The translations under genes were made by a program, and so were the position numbers. The notes beneath the pieces are model-generated. The model was given only the letters and a program-made list of their open reading frames with translations, made no database searches and had not been told where the DNA came from. Shown here in pieces: positions 10,097-19,702 of a stretch of DNA of 61,348 nucleotides (its first letter is position 1; every line of letters starts with the position of its first letter). Source of the stretch: JAFEDN01 sp963697455 (GTDB lineage Bacteria; Pseudomonadota; Gammaproteobacteria; Coxiellales; Coxiellaceae); the NCBI GenBank assembly GCA_963697455.1, contig CAVOOI010000008.1, positions 1 through 61,348 on the forward strand. The letters are read 5' to 3'.

Positions 10097-10726
10097 TTAC
10101 CGGGATGGTTTTGGAGTTGGGGCGCTAGGAGTCAGGTTAAGCTTGGCGCTTAAACTAGGCGCATTTTGCGGCTCTACTTGCGCCTCTCGATTGGCGGGCA
10201 CGGTATTGGCCCGTCCTTTAGGGTCTCCGGCAAACTGACTTGAATCCTTCAACAGCGGATTTTGTTCAAAACGTCTTTGCTCCATGGCCCCATGCTGCAG
10301 CCCATGTTCTTGCTGAGAAGCGTTAGCCTGAGGTAATGCCAATGCCGAGCCGAATCCATTGGCTAACTTCCCCACCTTCTCACGGAGCATAATCCGCAAT
10401 TCATATTCCATACTAGAAGTCACGCCGCCAGCGCGATAATTATCTAGAATCAAAGTTTCCTGTTGAGCATCCCACACTAAATTGGGCAAGCCTGTTTCTA
10501 TTAAAGCTAGGATTGCGCCGACGGGGGCCGTTTGATTTTCGGTAAAGAAAATCTGCTTCAGGATACCTGGCTGGGGAGCTAAAATAGCGATTATTTCCCC
10601 CTGAACTAGTAATTCTACTAGCATTTCACCGCGGGCAACTACCTCATTAACGGATCTATACCAATGCCCTACCCGAGCTTCCGCAGCAGCGTAAGGTAAT
10701 GCTGGAACTTTAATCGCTATACTCAT
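10097..10726 (-). CDS. Degenerate lipoyl-domain protein lacking the lipoylated lysine
   Basis: This 209-residue protein aligns without gaps over its first 79 residues to the lipoyl domain of the SucB encoded at 15579-16835. Shared landmarks are IKVPALP, HWY, the LV at 36-37 and P-PG at 51-54. At position 43, where SucB has the lysine that carries lipoate in the TDKV turn, this protein has Gly (VQGE), so it should not be lipoylated. The last 90 residues are low-complexity, Pro/Ala/Gln-rich and probably disordered. It precedes the AnkH-like gene by 3 bases. It could be an adaptor, a decoy of E2 lipoyl domains, or a partner of the ankyrin protein. The function is unknown. Confidence 0.7.
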   Translation of the reverse strand: MSIAIKVPALPYAAAEARVGHWYRSVNEVVARGEMLVELLVQGEIIAILAPQPGILKQIFFTENQTAPVGAILALIETGLPNLVWDAQQETLILDNYRAGGVTSSMEYELRIMLREKVGKLANGFGSALALPQANASQQEHGLQHGAMEQRRFEQNPLLKDSSQFAGDPKGRANTVPANREAQVEPQNAPSLSAKLNLTPSAPTPKPSR

Positions 10727-10780
10727 AACCGTGAATATACTAGAATTGGTGGCTAGCTTTCAAGGCAGGGATAAAGCATC

Positions 10781-12181
10781 ATGCGACTCTTTTTTTCGTT
10801 TGCTATTTTAATGCTGATTTTCAACGTGGCTTGGGCCAATTCCACTGATCAACCCAATCATTCCGTTTCGCAAGTGGTTGCTATCGCTGATATTCACTTT
10901 ACCCCTTTTGCAGACTGCCCCGCTAAAAACTGCGTATTGATCGCCAAGCTTAATCAGGCTGATGCTGCCCAATGGCCGCAAATCTTGTCTCAATATAGTC
11001 ATAATACTTTACCCATCAGCGGCCAGGAGACTAATTACACTCTGTTTCACAGTTTGTTGGTGCAAATTCAACAAGAACAGCCCAAGAACGTACTTATTCT
11101 CGGTGATTTTTTAGCACACCGCTATCATACCCTCTATGTTAAATATTCCCATGATTACAATCGTAATCATTATAATAAATTTGTGATCAATACCCTGAAA
11201 TATTTGACGGATTCTATCCAGCAAGTGTTACCTGCAGATGGAGCGATTTATCCAGTGATTGGTAACAACGATTCGTATGGCGGAAAAGGTTGCGCTTATT
11301 CTGATTATTGCGTGGTGGCTGATGGTTCATTCTATCGAGAATTAGCCGGGCTATGGTCGTCTTTATTCAGAAACGACTATAATAAAGCCCAATTTCTGGA
11401 TTCTTTTCCGCATGCAGGATATTACGAGATTGTGTTACCGAATACTCACAACCATATCATTGTTCTAAATACAGTGCTTTTTTCCCATAAAGCGCAAGGG
11501 CCCGATATAGATCAGCAAGCGCAAAAACAATTAGCGTGGTTTGAACAAAAACTTCAAAAGATCAGTGACGCTAAAGAAAAAACCTGGGTTATTTTTCACA
11601 TCCCTCCAGGTATTGATGCTTATTCCACCGCTAAAAACTTTTTCGGAGTGGTGATTCCTTTTTGGGAGAGCAATTATTCTAAACCATTTTCAACGTTAAT
11701 CCATCAATATAACCCAGCGATTAACGCGGTGTTATCCGGGCATTTGCATATGGATGGTTTTTTAATTTTAGATATGGGATATTCCAGTAATATTATTATT
11801 GATACCTTCGTCCCGTCTATTTCGCCGGTTTTTGGTAATAATCCATCCTATAAAATTTACACTTACTCTAATCAAGAATTTAAACTACATAATTTTGCCA
11901 CTTACTATTTGAATTTGAAAAGCAACGCTAGCCCAACCTGGCAGAAAGAATACGATTTTTCAGCAACCTATCAGCCCAATGATGGTTTGTCTAGTGGTTA
12001 CAAGAAAGTTACCGCAGACAGTACTAACCCTTTTAGCGCGAGTTATATCCAGTTCTATAGCATTAATACGTTCACTCAACCCATTAATAATGGCAAATGG
12101 AATTTTTACTGGTGCGCGACGAATATTTTAGATACTCAAACTTATCAAGCTTGCTTAAAAAATCTCAATCAAAACTCATGA
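10781..12181 (+). CDS. Secreted calcineurin-like phosphoesterase, acid-sphingomyelinase type
   Basis: This 466-residue protein has a clear signal peptide (about 1-19, cleavage after VAWA). The metallophosphoesterase motifs appear in order: ADIHF (D-x-H), ILGDFLAH, IGNNDSYGG, FHIPPG and SGHLHMDGF, which together bind two metals. The order and spacing, with a cysteine-rich N-terminal segment, fit the acid sphingomyelinase/ASM-like phosphodiesterase family of exported enzymes. The substrate (sphingomyelin, another phosphodiester or a nucleotide) cannot be read from sequence. It is transcribed divergently from the lipoyl-like/ankyrin pair with about 55 bases between starts. An envelope or host-lipid role is inferred. 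Confidence 0.85.
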   Translation: MRLFFSFAILMLIFNVAWANSTDQPNHSVSQVVAIADIHFTPFADCPAKNCVLIAKLNQADAAQWPQILSQYSHNTLPISGQETNYTLFHSLLVQIQQEQPKNVLILGDFLAHRYHTLYVKYSHDYNRNHYNKFVINTLKYLTDSIQQVLPADGAIYPVIGNNDSYGGKGCAYSDYCVVADGSFYRELAGLWSSLFRNDYNKAQFLDSFPHAGYYEIVLPNTHNHIIVLNTVLFSHKAQGPDIDQQAQKQLAWFEQKLQKISDAKEKTWVIFHIPPGIDAYSTAKNFFGVVIPFWESNYSKPFSTLIHQYNPAINAVLSGHLHMDGFLILDMGYSSNIIIDTFVPSISPVFGNNPSYKIYTYSNQEFKLHNFATYYLNLKSNASPTWQKEYDFSATYQPNDGLSSGYKKVTADSTNPFSASYIQFYSINTFTQPINNGKWNFYWCATNILDTQTYQACLKNLNQNS

Positions 12182-12186
12182 TTTAT

Positions 12187-12415
12187 CTAGCTCCTCGACG
12201 TGAGTCTATCCCCATTTAAGTAATCAGATGAAACTCCCTTAATTTTTTTATCTTTTTCGAATCCTACGCCTGTTTTTACCTCATAAACATGCTCATTTTC
12301 CCGACGGTCAATATGCCGAATATCTAGTGATTTTCGTCTAGGTAAGGGGAAATCAGGATAACATGCATTTACATTTTTTTCTAGGAGTGCTCGAAAATAA
12401 ACCGCTAAGGTAACA
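12187..12415 (-). pseudogene. 3' remnant of a nuclease-like gene behind rhuM
   Basis: Downstream of rhuM and in another frame, the minus strand is open for about 75 codons to a TAG at 12187-12189. It reads TLAVYFRALLEKNVNACYP, then PRRKSLDIRHIDRRENEHVY and EVKTGVGFEKDKKIKG. The Asp followed by E-V-K is reminiscent of a PD-(D/E)XK nuclease core. There is no credible start codon, so it looks like the tail of a lost gene. Alternatively, it is a natural extension of rhuM reached by a frameshift. The sequence has the character of a real protein, but the family is unrecognised. Confidence 0.4.
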
Positions 12416-13454
12416 CGATCTTGCGTTTTGGTATTGCAGGTAATTCCTTTAGTGTTTCTTCAAAGGCGCGTTCATCAGCTTTCGCCTCAATAATTAGGCG
12501 GCGAGCATGGAATTTTTCATATTGTTCAAATGCCAGCTTATCTGCAACCTCTTTCTCCACCTTTCCTGTATGAAGGAGAACGTCGCGCTCATTAAATTTC
12601 AGAAAAGCATCGAGTTTTTCACGCCAATCACGCATGTAAAGTACATGGCGCCGATGCGCCTGATCTTCAGCATAATCAAGGTACATAGTAACGATGCGAT
12701 TAAGTTCTACGATCTCCCCTTCATATAGATAGTTCTTAGCAATAGTAACATCATTTTTACGTACTTTGACGCCCCTCCACGAAGTGAGACCCATGTTAGT
12801 CTGGGTGTGGTCAGCACGTTCGGCAATGATTTCAGCTGCTGTTTTGCCAGTAGCCGCCCAGTGTAGTTTATTCTGAATAATCTGAAAAAATTTCAAGGTC
12901 TCAGTATCAGTAGGCTCATAGTCAGCAGCCAAAGCAAAAATATCACGCACCTTGAGATACATACGTTTTTTGCTGGCACGGATATCACGAATACGTTCAA
13001 GCAGGCTATCAAAATAATCTGTAACATCTGGACCAGGTGGATTTTTGAGGCGCTCGTCATCAAGGAGAAATCCCTTGTGCAGGTATTCTTGCAAATGCAT
13101 CGTAGCCCATTGACGAAATTGAATACCACGATGAGAACGTACACGGAAGCCAACAGCCAATGTAACTTCTAATCGATAGTAACGTACCTGGCGCTGGACC
13201 CGACGTCCACCCTCATCACGAACTTGTAAGTAAGACTTACAAGTTGCCTCTTCCACCTGCTCTCCTTCGGCGTAAATAGATTTAAGATGGAGGGTGATAT
13301 TTTGCGACGTTGTTTGAAATAACTCCGCCATCTGAGCCTGTGTCAGCCAAAGGTTTTCATGGTCGAAGCGGCATTCAATATGAGTTTGACCATCTTCAGT
13401 CTGATATAGAATAAACTCACCGCTCGGAAGCATTACATTCTGTTGGTCACTCAT
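12405..13454 (-). CDS. rhuM: RhuM family protein
   Basis: This is a 349-residue, full-length RhuM-type protein. An N-terminal HTH-like segment (LWLTQAQMAELFQTTSQNIT, about 35-55) is followed by the family-typical YRLEVTLAVGFRVRSHRGIQ and the QWATMHLQEYLHKGF region near 100-130. RhuM was named on Salmonella pathogenicity island 3. The family is widespread on mobile DNA, often near restriction or toxin-antitoxin loci, and its biochemical function is unclear. It sits 35 bases downstream of the broken sucD gene on the same strand, which marks the boundary of the TCA operon. A likely nuclease remnant follows it. Confidence 0.85.
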   Translation of the reverse strand: MSDQQNVMLPSGEFILYQTEDGQTHIECRFDHENLWLTQAQMAELFQTTSQNITLHLKSIYAEGEQVEEATCKSYLQVRDEGGRRVQRQVRYYRLEVTLAVGFRVRSHRGIQFRQWATMHLQEYLHKGFLLDDERLKNPPGPDVTDYFDSLLERIRDIRASKKRMYLKVRDIFALAADYEPTDTETLKFFQIIQNKLHWAATGKTAAEIIAERADHTQTNMGLTSWRGVKVRKNDVTIAKNYLYEGEIVELNRIVTMYLDYAEDQAHRRHVLYMRDWREKLDAFLKFNERDVLLHTGKVEKEVADKLAFEQYEKFHARRLIIEAKADERAFEETLKELPAIPKRKIVLP

Positions 13455-13489
13455 AACATCTTATTCATCTCTATTTTAGCTAAGATCCC

Positions 13490-14361
13490 TTACCCCAATA
13501 GCGCAGCAATCGCTACTCCCATTTCGGCTGGGGATTGTACTGTGCGCACGCCGGCGGATTCTAATGCGGCAAATTTTTCGGCGGCGGTGCCTTTTCCGCC
13601 GGAAATAATAGCTCCGGCATGGCCCATGCGTTTTCCTGCAGGCGCGGTGACGCCGGCAATATAAGAAACTACGGGTTTAGTGACATGTTCTTTAATAAAT
13701 TGAGCGGCTTCTTCTTCAGCGCTGCCGCCAATTTCACCAACCATGATAATGGCTTCGGTTTGTGGATCTTGTTGAAATAATTTCAATACATCAATAAAGC
13801 TCATCCCTGGAATAGGATCGCCACCGATACCGACGCAGGTGCTTTGTCCTAAACCCAGTCGGTAGTTTGACTGACCGCTTCATAAGTCAGAGTTCCGGAA
13901 CGCGAAACAATGCCTACTTTACCGGGTTGATGAATATGCCCAGGCATAATGCCGATTTTGCATTCGCCAGGGGTAATAATACCCGGGCAATTTGGCCCGA
14001 TTAAACGTGAATCTGTTCCGTTCTATGAATTCTTTTACAATCAGCATGTCTTGCACGGGAATGCCTTCAGTGATGCACACAATTAATTTGATGCCCGCTT
14101 CGATCGCTTCAATAATAGAGTCTTTACAATAGGGAGCGGGAACATAAATTACGCTGGCGTCAGCATGAGTTTGCTTCCACCGCTTCTCTCACACGTATTA
14201 AAAACTGGAAGATTCAAGTGCTTTTCACCACCTTTGCCTGGCGTCACTCCACCTACCATTTTAGTACCATAAGCAATGGCTTGCTCGGAATGAAATGTCC
14301 CTTGTTTGCCGGTGAAACCCTGGCAAATAACTTTAGTGTTTGCGTCGATCAAAATACTCAT
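13490..14361 (-). pseudogene. sucD: Succinyl-CoA synthetase alpha subunit, frameshifted
   Basis: The start ATG at 14361 has a GAGGTG ribosome-binding site 5 bases upstream. Translation gives the SucD N-terminus with the CoA-binding GFTGKQGTFHSEQAIAYGTK, then breaks near 14194. The correct protein is recovered piecewise: ADASVIYVPAPYCKDS, then IGPNCPGIITPGECKIG, then GQSTCVGIGGDPIPG, ending in the segment 13490-13804. I count at least four single-base indels, near 14194, 14170, 14019 and 13860. No in-frame nonsense substitution is needed and conserved residues are kept. As written it cannot make SucD. Recent inactivation or a local sequencing/assembly fault are the two explanations. Confidence 0.85.
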
Positions 14362-14392
14362 CAATCACCTCTTGGACTTACTTATAGATCAA

Positions 14393-15582
14393 TTATCTCA
14401 AAATTTCTACGGGAAACTTGACCAACTCCACAATTTTTCTCGCAGCCTCGGTTAAAGTTGGCGGATGGCAACGATATTAAATCACTTTCAGCTAAAATTT
14501 CTGGCACCTAAATCTGCATGATTGCCTTCTAGGCGCACCACCACGGGGACTTTAACATCCATTTCGGCAACGGCTGCAATAATGCCGTCAGCAATCAAAT
14601 CACAACGCACAATCCCACCAAAAATATTCACAAAAATCGCTTTGACATTTTTATCGGAAATAATAATTTTAAATGCTTCATTTACTCGTTCTTCGGTAGC
14701 GCCTCCGCCAACGTCGAGAAAATTAGCGGGTTTACCGCCATTCAATTTGATTAAATCCATCGTCGCCATGGCCAAGCCTGCGCCGTTCACCATACAACCA
14801 ATATCACCGTCTAATGCAATATAATTTAAATTCCATTCGCTGGGCGCGATTTTCGCGTTCATCTTCTTGTGAAGGATCCCGCATCTGGTGTAATTCCGGT
14901 TGACGATATAAGGCATTCTCATCAATATTTATTTTACCGTCTAAACAAAGCAGTAAACCATTTTTGGTGATGACTAATGGATTAATTTCCAATAAACTTA
15001 AATCACGCTCTACAAATAATTTATATAAATTCATTAAAATATCGGTAAATTGCCTGAATTTGTTTATTATCTAAATTTAAGCCGAAAAATAATTCGCGGC
15101 ATTGATAAGGCATACAAACCCAACTAGAGGATCACAGTGACGGTTAAAATTTTTTCTGGACTATTTTTGGCAACTTGTTCAATCTCCATGCCGCCTTCAG
15201 TCGAAGCCATAAACACGATGCGTTGCGATGCACGGTCGATCACTGCCCCTAAATAAAGCTCACGGGCAATTTCAGCAGGTTGCTTCAATCAGAACTTGAT
15301 TAACCGGTTGGCCATGCGCATCCGTTTGATAAGTCACTAAGCTGTGTCCCTAATAGCGCCTTTACTGCTGCCTGCTAAATCCGCTTTATTGTCGACAATT
15401 TTTACTCCACCTGCTTTACCGCGGCCTCCCGCATGGACCTGGGCTTTGACTACCCAGCGATTGCCGCCAATGCGGGCAGCAACCTCTAGTGCGCTTTCCG
15501 CATTCCAGGCTATTTCGCCAGGTGGAACCGGAATTCCATATTGTTTTAATAATTGTTTGGCTTGATATTCATGTAAATTCAT
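14393..15582 (-). pseudogene. sucC: Succinyl-CoA synthetase beta subunit, heavily frameshifted
   Basis: The ATG at 15582 overlaps the sucB stop (ATGA), as in intact operons, and begins MNLHEYQAKQLLKQYGIPVP with the ATP-grasp residues KAQVHAGGRGKAGG. From 15360 onward the frame changes repeatedly, near 15360, 15340, 15279, 15132, 15115, 15049, 14839 and 14500. Every piece still matches SucC: YLGAVIDRASQRIVFMASTE, ERDLSLLEINPLVIT, NFLDVGGGATEERV, NIFGGIVRCDLIADGI. The last helix is recovered ending at the TAA at 14393-14395. The total span fits the usual 388-residue length. The damage is purely indel-type and far denser than in any neighbour, which favours sequence error or very recent decay. 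Confidence 0.85.
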
Positions 15583-16835
15583 AATGATTCTCTCATGGTT
15601 AATCCTTTATACTTCAATAATAATCGCGCTGGATCTTCCAGCAGTTCTTTAATGACTACTAAAAATTGCACCGCGTCGCTACCGTCAATAATCCGATGAT
15701 CATAAGATAATGCTAGATACATAATCGGCCGAATGACAATTTGGCCTTTCTCCACCACCGGGCGCTCAACGATTTTATGCATTCCTAAAATAGCACTTTG
15801 CGGCGGGTTAATAATAGGGGTTGATAACATCGAACCATATACCCCACCATTAGTAATGGTAAATGTGCCTCCGGTCATGTCTTCTATGGTCAATTTATTA
15901 TTTTGTACTTTCGCCACGTACTCATGAATGTTTTTTTCAATATCCGCCATACTTAATATATCAGCGTCGCGGACAATCGGCACCACCAAACCGCGCGGCC
16001 CGCCGCCGACTGCAATACCAATATCAAAATAATTGTGATAAATAATATCTTGACCGTCGATAGAGGCATTGACCATTGGAAACCGCTTCAATGCTTCAAT
16101 GACAGCTTTGACAAAAAACGACATAAATCCTAAGCGCACCCCGTGAGCTTTCTCAAATCGTTCTTGATAATTTTTTCGCAACTCCATCACCGGCTGCATA
16201 TTCACTTCATTAAATGAGGTTAAAATAGCGGCTTGATGTTGGATTTCTACCAAACGCTGCGCAATACGCGCACGCAAACGCGACATCGGTACACGTTTTT
16301 CGCTACGGTCGCTAACTGGCGCTGCAACCGGAGTTGCGGCGGGACTCTTAGCTGTCTTCTCTCCCGCTTGCAAATGTTTTTCCACATCTTCTTTAGTGAT
16401 ACGGCCACTTTTCCCCGAAGCCTTGATTTGATTGATATCGAGATTATGCTCAGCAATCATGCGCCGGACCGCCGGACTCAATTCCGCTTCTTCCGCATTT
16501 TCAGCTACGGGATGAGATTCTTTTTCAGTTTTTTTAGCGGGTGCTTTTTCAGTTTTTTCCGCTTTCTCAACTTTAGCTGTAGATTTAGGGGCAGCCTCGC
16601 CTTCGGTTAAGATCGCCAATACTACGCCGGCCTTCACCGTCTTGCCTTCAGGTACAGAAATTTTAGTGACGACTCCAGGAGCCGGAGCGGGTACTTCGAG
16701 CATGACTTTATCCGTTTCTAAATCGACTAGGTGCTCGTCACGGTTTACGAAATCACCTTCTTGTTTGTACCATTTTGCCACGGTTGCATCCGCGACCGAT
16801 TCAGGTAACACCGGCACTTTTATTTCAATAGCCAT
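15579..16835 (-). CDS. sucB: 2-oxoglutarate dehydrogenase E2 (dihydrolipoyl succinyltransferase)
   Basis: This 418-residue E2 component transfers succinyl groups to CoA in the oxoglutarate dehydrogenase complex. Residues 1-77 form the lipoyl domain with Lys43 in ETDKV. An Ala/Pro/Lys-rich linker follows at about 80-110, then the peripheral subunit-binding domain near 115-155 (SPAVRRMIAEHNLDINQI). The catalytic domain ends with the active-site motif YDHRIIDGSDAVQFL (His near 390). There is one lipoyl domain, as in E. coli. It lies 36 bases downstream of sucA, and its stop overlaps the sucC start. It is intact, in contrast to sucC and sucD. Confidence 0.97.
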   Translation of the reverse strand: MAIEIKVPVLPESVADATVAKWYKQEGDFVNRDEHLVDLETDKVMLEVPAPAPGVVTKISVPEGKTVKAGVVLAILTEGEAAPKSTAKVEKAEKTEKAPAKKTEKESHPVAENAEEAELSPAVRRMIAEHNLDINQIKASGKSGRITKEDVEKHLQAGEKTAKSPAATPVAAPVSDRSEKRVPMSRLRARIAQRLVEIQHQAAILTSFNEVNMQPVMELRKNYQERFEKAHGVRLGFMSFFVKAVIEALKRFPMVNASIDGQDIIYHNYFDIGIAVGGGPRGLVVPIVRDADILSMADIEKNIHEYVAKVQNNKLTIEDMTGGTFTITNGGVYGSMLSTPIINPPQSAILGMHKIVERPVVEKGQIVIRPIMYLALSYDHRIIDGSDAVQFLVVIKELLEDPARLLLKYKGLTMRESL

Positions 16836-16871
16836 ATCAAAAACCCCTTCAATAATGTTCGAAAAATTCGT

Positions 16872-19682
16872 TTAGCTCAAAGCATCTTTAATCAGTGCGG
16901 CTTGTTGTTTTTTATGTAATGCTGAATAACCGCCTGACGGCGCCGCCATGGATTCACGACCCGCATACTCTAATGTGGCCTGTTTGGGTAAACAAGCAAG
17001 AAAACGATCATACATAATATACCAGGCGCCTTGGTTTTTTGGCTCTTCTTGACACCAAACTATCGTTTTCACATGCGCATAAGGCGTTAATGCTGTTTTT
17101 AATTCATGCTCCGGGAAAGGATACAATTGTTCAATTCGAATAATGACTACGTCATCTTGCTGTTGTTCCCGGCGTTTTTCCAACAACTCATAATAGACTT
17201 TGCCTGAACACAACACGACTTTGCGCGTTTTCTTCGGCTCAATCGCATCAATTTCAGCAATCACCATTTGCAATTGACCTTTAGCCAAATCATCTAAAGT
17301 GGATACGGCTAATTTATGGCGCAATAAACTCTTTGGACTCATGATGATTAATGGCGTGCGATAAGGCCGCAACACTTGCCGCCGCAATAAATGAAAAATT
17401 TGCGCGGGCGTGCTCGGCACGAACACTTGCATATTTTCTTGAGCGCATAGTTGTAAATAACGTTCCAGGCGCGCTGAAGAATGTTCGGGACCTTCTCCTT
17501 GCTGACCATGTGGTAATAACAATACTAATCCACAGAGACGGCTCCATTTCTGCCATCCGGAACTTAAAAATTGATCGATATAGACTTGAGCAACGTTGGC
17601 AAAATCACCATATTGCGCTTCCCAAATAACTAAATCGGTAGGGTCAGACATCGCATACCCGTATTCAAAACCAATCACGCCTGATTCGGATAGCAAAGAA
17701 TCATAAATATCAAAACGCGCTTGATCGTCGCTTAAATGTGCTAACGGCGTATAAGCTTGGCCATTGTTTTGATCGAAAACCGTCGCATGACGATGGAAAA
17801 AAGTGCCGCGCCGGCAATCCTCTCCAGAAAATCGAATACGATGCTCTTCTGTTAATAAAGTAGCATAGGCCATCGTTTCAGCGTAACCCCAGTCTAACGG
17901 CAATTCACCAGCGGTCATTTTTTCCCTAGCTTGCATGACCATGCCGACATTGCGTTGTAATTTAAAACCTTCGGGAAAATGAGTGATTTTTTTGCCTAAA
18001 TCTAGTAAGGTTTGCATGGGCACTGAAGTATCGACCTGAGTTGTCCAAGATTGATTAATGTAAACAGCCCATCTAGGCGGCGTAAACCGTTCAGCAAATC
18101 CATCATGGGTAACCGGTGCGACTAAGCGTCCCTCATCTAATTGCACACGATATTCATCCCACCATTGCGCGACTTCTTCTGCGGTGCAAATACCTTCTTT
18201 AATTAATTGTTGCGCATAAATTTCACGGGGAACCGGATGTTGATCAATGATCGCGTACATCATGGGTTGGGTTGCCCGCGGTTCATCCGCTTCATTATGG
18301 CCATGACGGCGATAACAAACTAAATCAATCACGACGTCTTTATGAAACTTCATTCTATAATCTATGGCGATGCGGATCGCTTTGATGGTTGCTTCGGCAT
18401 CGTCGCCATTCACGTGGAGGATTGGTAGATCAATCATCTTGGCAACATCCGAGCAATAATGCGATGAACGGGAGTCGCGTGGATCGCTGGTGGTAAAACC
18501 GACCTGGTTATTGACGATGATATGCACTGCGCCGCCGACAGTATAAGCGCGAGTATTTGCCATGCTCAAGGTTTCCTGAGTAATCCCTTGGGCGATAAAA
18601 GACGCATCGCCGTGAATCATCACCGCCAGCGCATAATCCCGGTGCGCTTCGCTTTGCGGACTTTCGCGTTCTTGGCGCGCGCGCACCGAGCCCATCACCA
18701 CCGTGTTCACAAATTCCAAATGTGATGGATTACACATGAGCGATAGATGCAAATAGCCAGTAGGCGTTTTCATATCACTGGAAAAACCATTGTGATATTT
18801 AACATCTCCAGTGGTTAACCCGTAATTTTTAGTGCCTTCGAATTCTTGAAATAATTCGAACGGCGCTTGACCTAAGGTATTGAGTAAGACATTGAGACGG
18901 CCTCGATGCGCCATTCCGATCACCATTTCACGCACTTTGGCTGCGGATGCGCGTTTAGCTAATTCATCCAGCATGGGAATTAATGCATCAGCGCCTTCAA
19001 TCGAAAAACGCTTTTGAGCCGTATATTTACGCTCTAAATATTTCTCTAAGCCATCGGCTGCGTTGAGTTTTTGCAGGATACACCGTTTTTCTTCTTCACT
19101 GAGAGTGAAATTCGGTAAACGGATTTCCATATATTCTCGTAACCATGCCCGCTCTTCTTCATCACTGATCCGCGTATATTCAATGCCGATGGAGCCACAA
19201 TAATCACGGCGCAATGCTGCATAAATATCCCGTAAACTAGCCTTGGTTTCCGGCAGCACGCCGCGAGTTAAAAACATCTGTTCCATTTCGGCTGGCCCGA
19301 GCTGGTAGCTGGTTAATTCTAAGCGGGAATCTATTGGCTCTTCGTAGCCTAGCGGATTTATTTTCGCATTTAAATGCCCAAAACGGCGGTAGGCAATGAT
19401 CATTTGATCGACCGCTTCCTGGCCAGGAGCAGCGCTTACTCCAGGCGTTGCAGTTTTGGGATGTCTAGCCATTTGGCGAAATTGTGCTTGAATTTGCCGG
19501 TGAGAAAAATCGTGTAACGGGCCTGCGTTAGCCTGGCCATTTGCCAATGAGCTAAAGTAAGTGCGCCATTCGCCACTGACATTATTGGGATCTTGGAGAA
19601 ATTGATCGTACAAGTCCTCGATATAAGCAGTATTTCCTGCTGACAAATATGAAGTAAGCTGCCAATTTTTATAATCTGCCAT
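16872..19682 (-). CDS. sucA: 2-oxoglutarate dehydrogenase E1
   Basis: This 936-residue thiamine-diphosphate-dependent E1 decarboxylates 2-oxoglutarate and succinylates the E2 lipoyl arm. The N-terminal E2-binding segment (YIEDLYDQFLQDPNNVSGEW) is present. So are the core helices with GMAHRGRLNVL, the ThDP/metal motif HGDASFIAQGI...NNQVGFTTSD, and the C-terminal SSARLERYLQ and SPKSLLRHK signatures. The length equals that of the usual enzyme (about 930-940). The start at 19682 lies 20 bases after sdhB. It is intact throughout. Confidence 0.98.
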   Translation of the reverse strand: MADYKNWQLTSYLSAGNTAYIEDLYDQFLQDPNNVSGEWRTYFSSLANGQANAGPLHDFSHRQIQAQFRQMARHPKTATPGVSAAPGQEAVDQMIIAYRRFGHLNAKINPLGYEEPIDSRLELTSYQLGPAEMEQMFLTRGVLPETKASLRDIYAALRRDYCGSIGIEYTRISDEEERAWLREYMEIRLPNFTLSEEEKRCILQKLNAADGLEKYLERKYTAQKRFSIEGADALIPMLDELAKRASAAKVREMVIGMAHRGRLNVLLNTLGQAPFELFQEFEGTKNYGLTTGDVKYHNGFSSDMKTPTGYLHLSLMCNPSHLEFVNTVVMGSVRARQERESPQSEAHRDYALAVMIHGDASFIAQGITQETLSMANTRAYTVGGAVHIIVNNQVGFTTSDPRDSRSSHYCSDVAKMIDLPILHVNGDDAEATIKAIRIAIDYRMKFHKDVVIDLVCYRRHGHNEADEPRATQPMMYAIIDQHPVPREIYAQQLIKEGICTAEEVAQWWDEYRVQLDEGRLVAPVTHDGFAERFTPPRWAVYINQSWTTQVDTSVPMQTLLDLGKKITHFPEGFKLQRNVGMVMQAREKMTAGELPLDWGYAETMAYATLLTEEHRIRFSGEDCRRGTFFHRHATVFDQNNGQAYTPLAHLSDDQARFDIYDSLLSESGVIGFEYGYAMSDPTDLVIWEAQYGDFANVAQVYIDQFLSSGWQKWSRLCGLVLLLPHGQQGEGPEHSSARLERYLQLCAQENMQVFVPSTPAQIFHLLRRQVLRPYRTPLIIMSPKSLLRHKLAVSTLDDLAKGQLQMVIAEIDAIEPKKTRKVVLCSGKVYYELLEKRREQQQDDVVIIRIEQLYPFPEHELKTALTPYAHVKTIVWCQEEPKNQGAWYIMYDRFLACLPKQATLEYAGRESMAAPSGGYSALHKKQQAALIKDALS

Positions 19683-19702
19683 ACGTCTTTAAACCTATTT
19701 TC

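Noticed and set aside
13490..15582. Reading sucC and sucD as five separate small genes
   Set aside because: Each piece is a fragment of one of two well-known proteins in consecutive order, so two frameshifted genes is the correct description.
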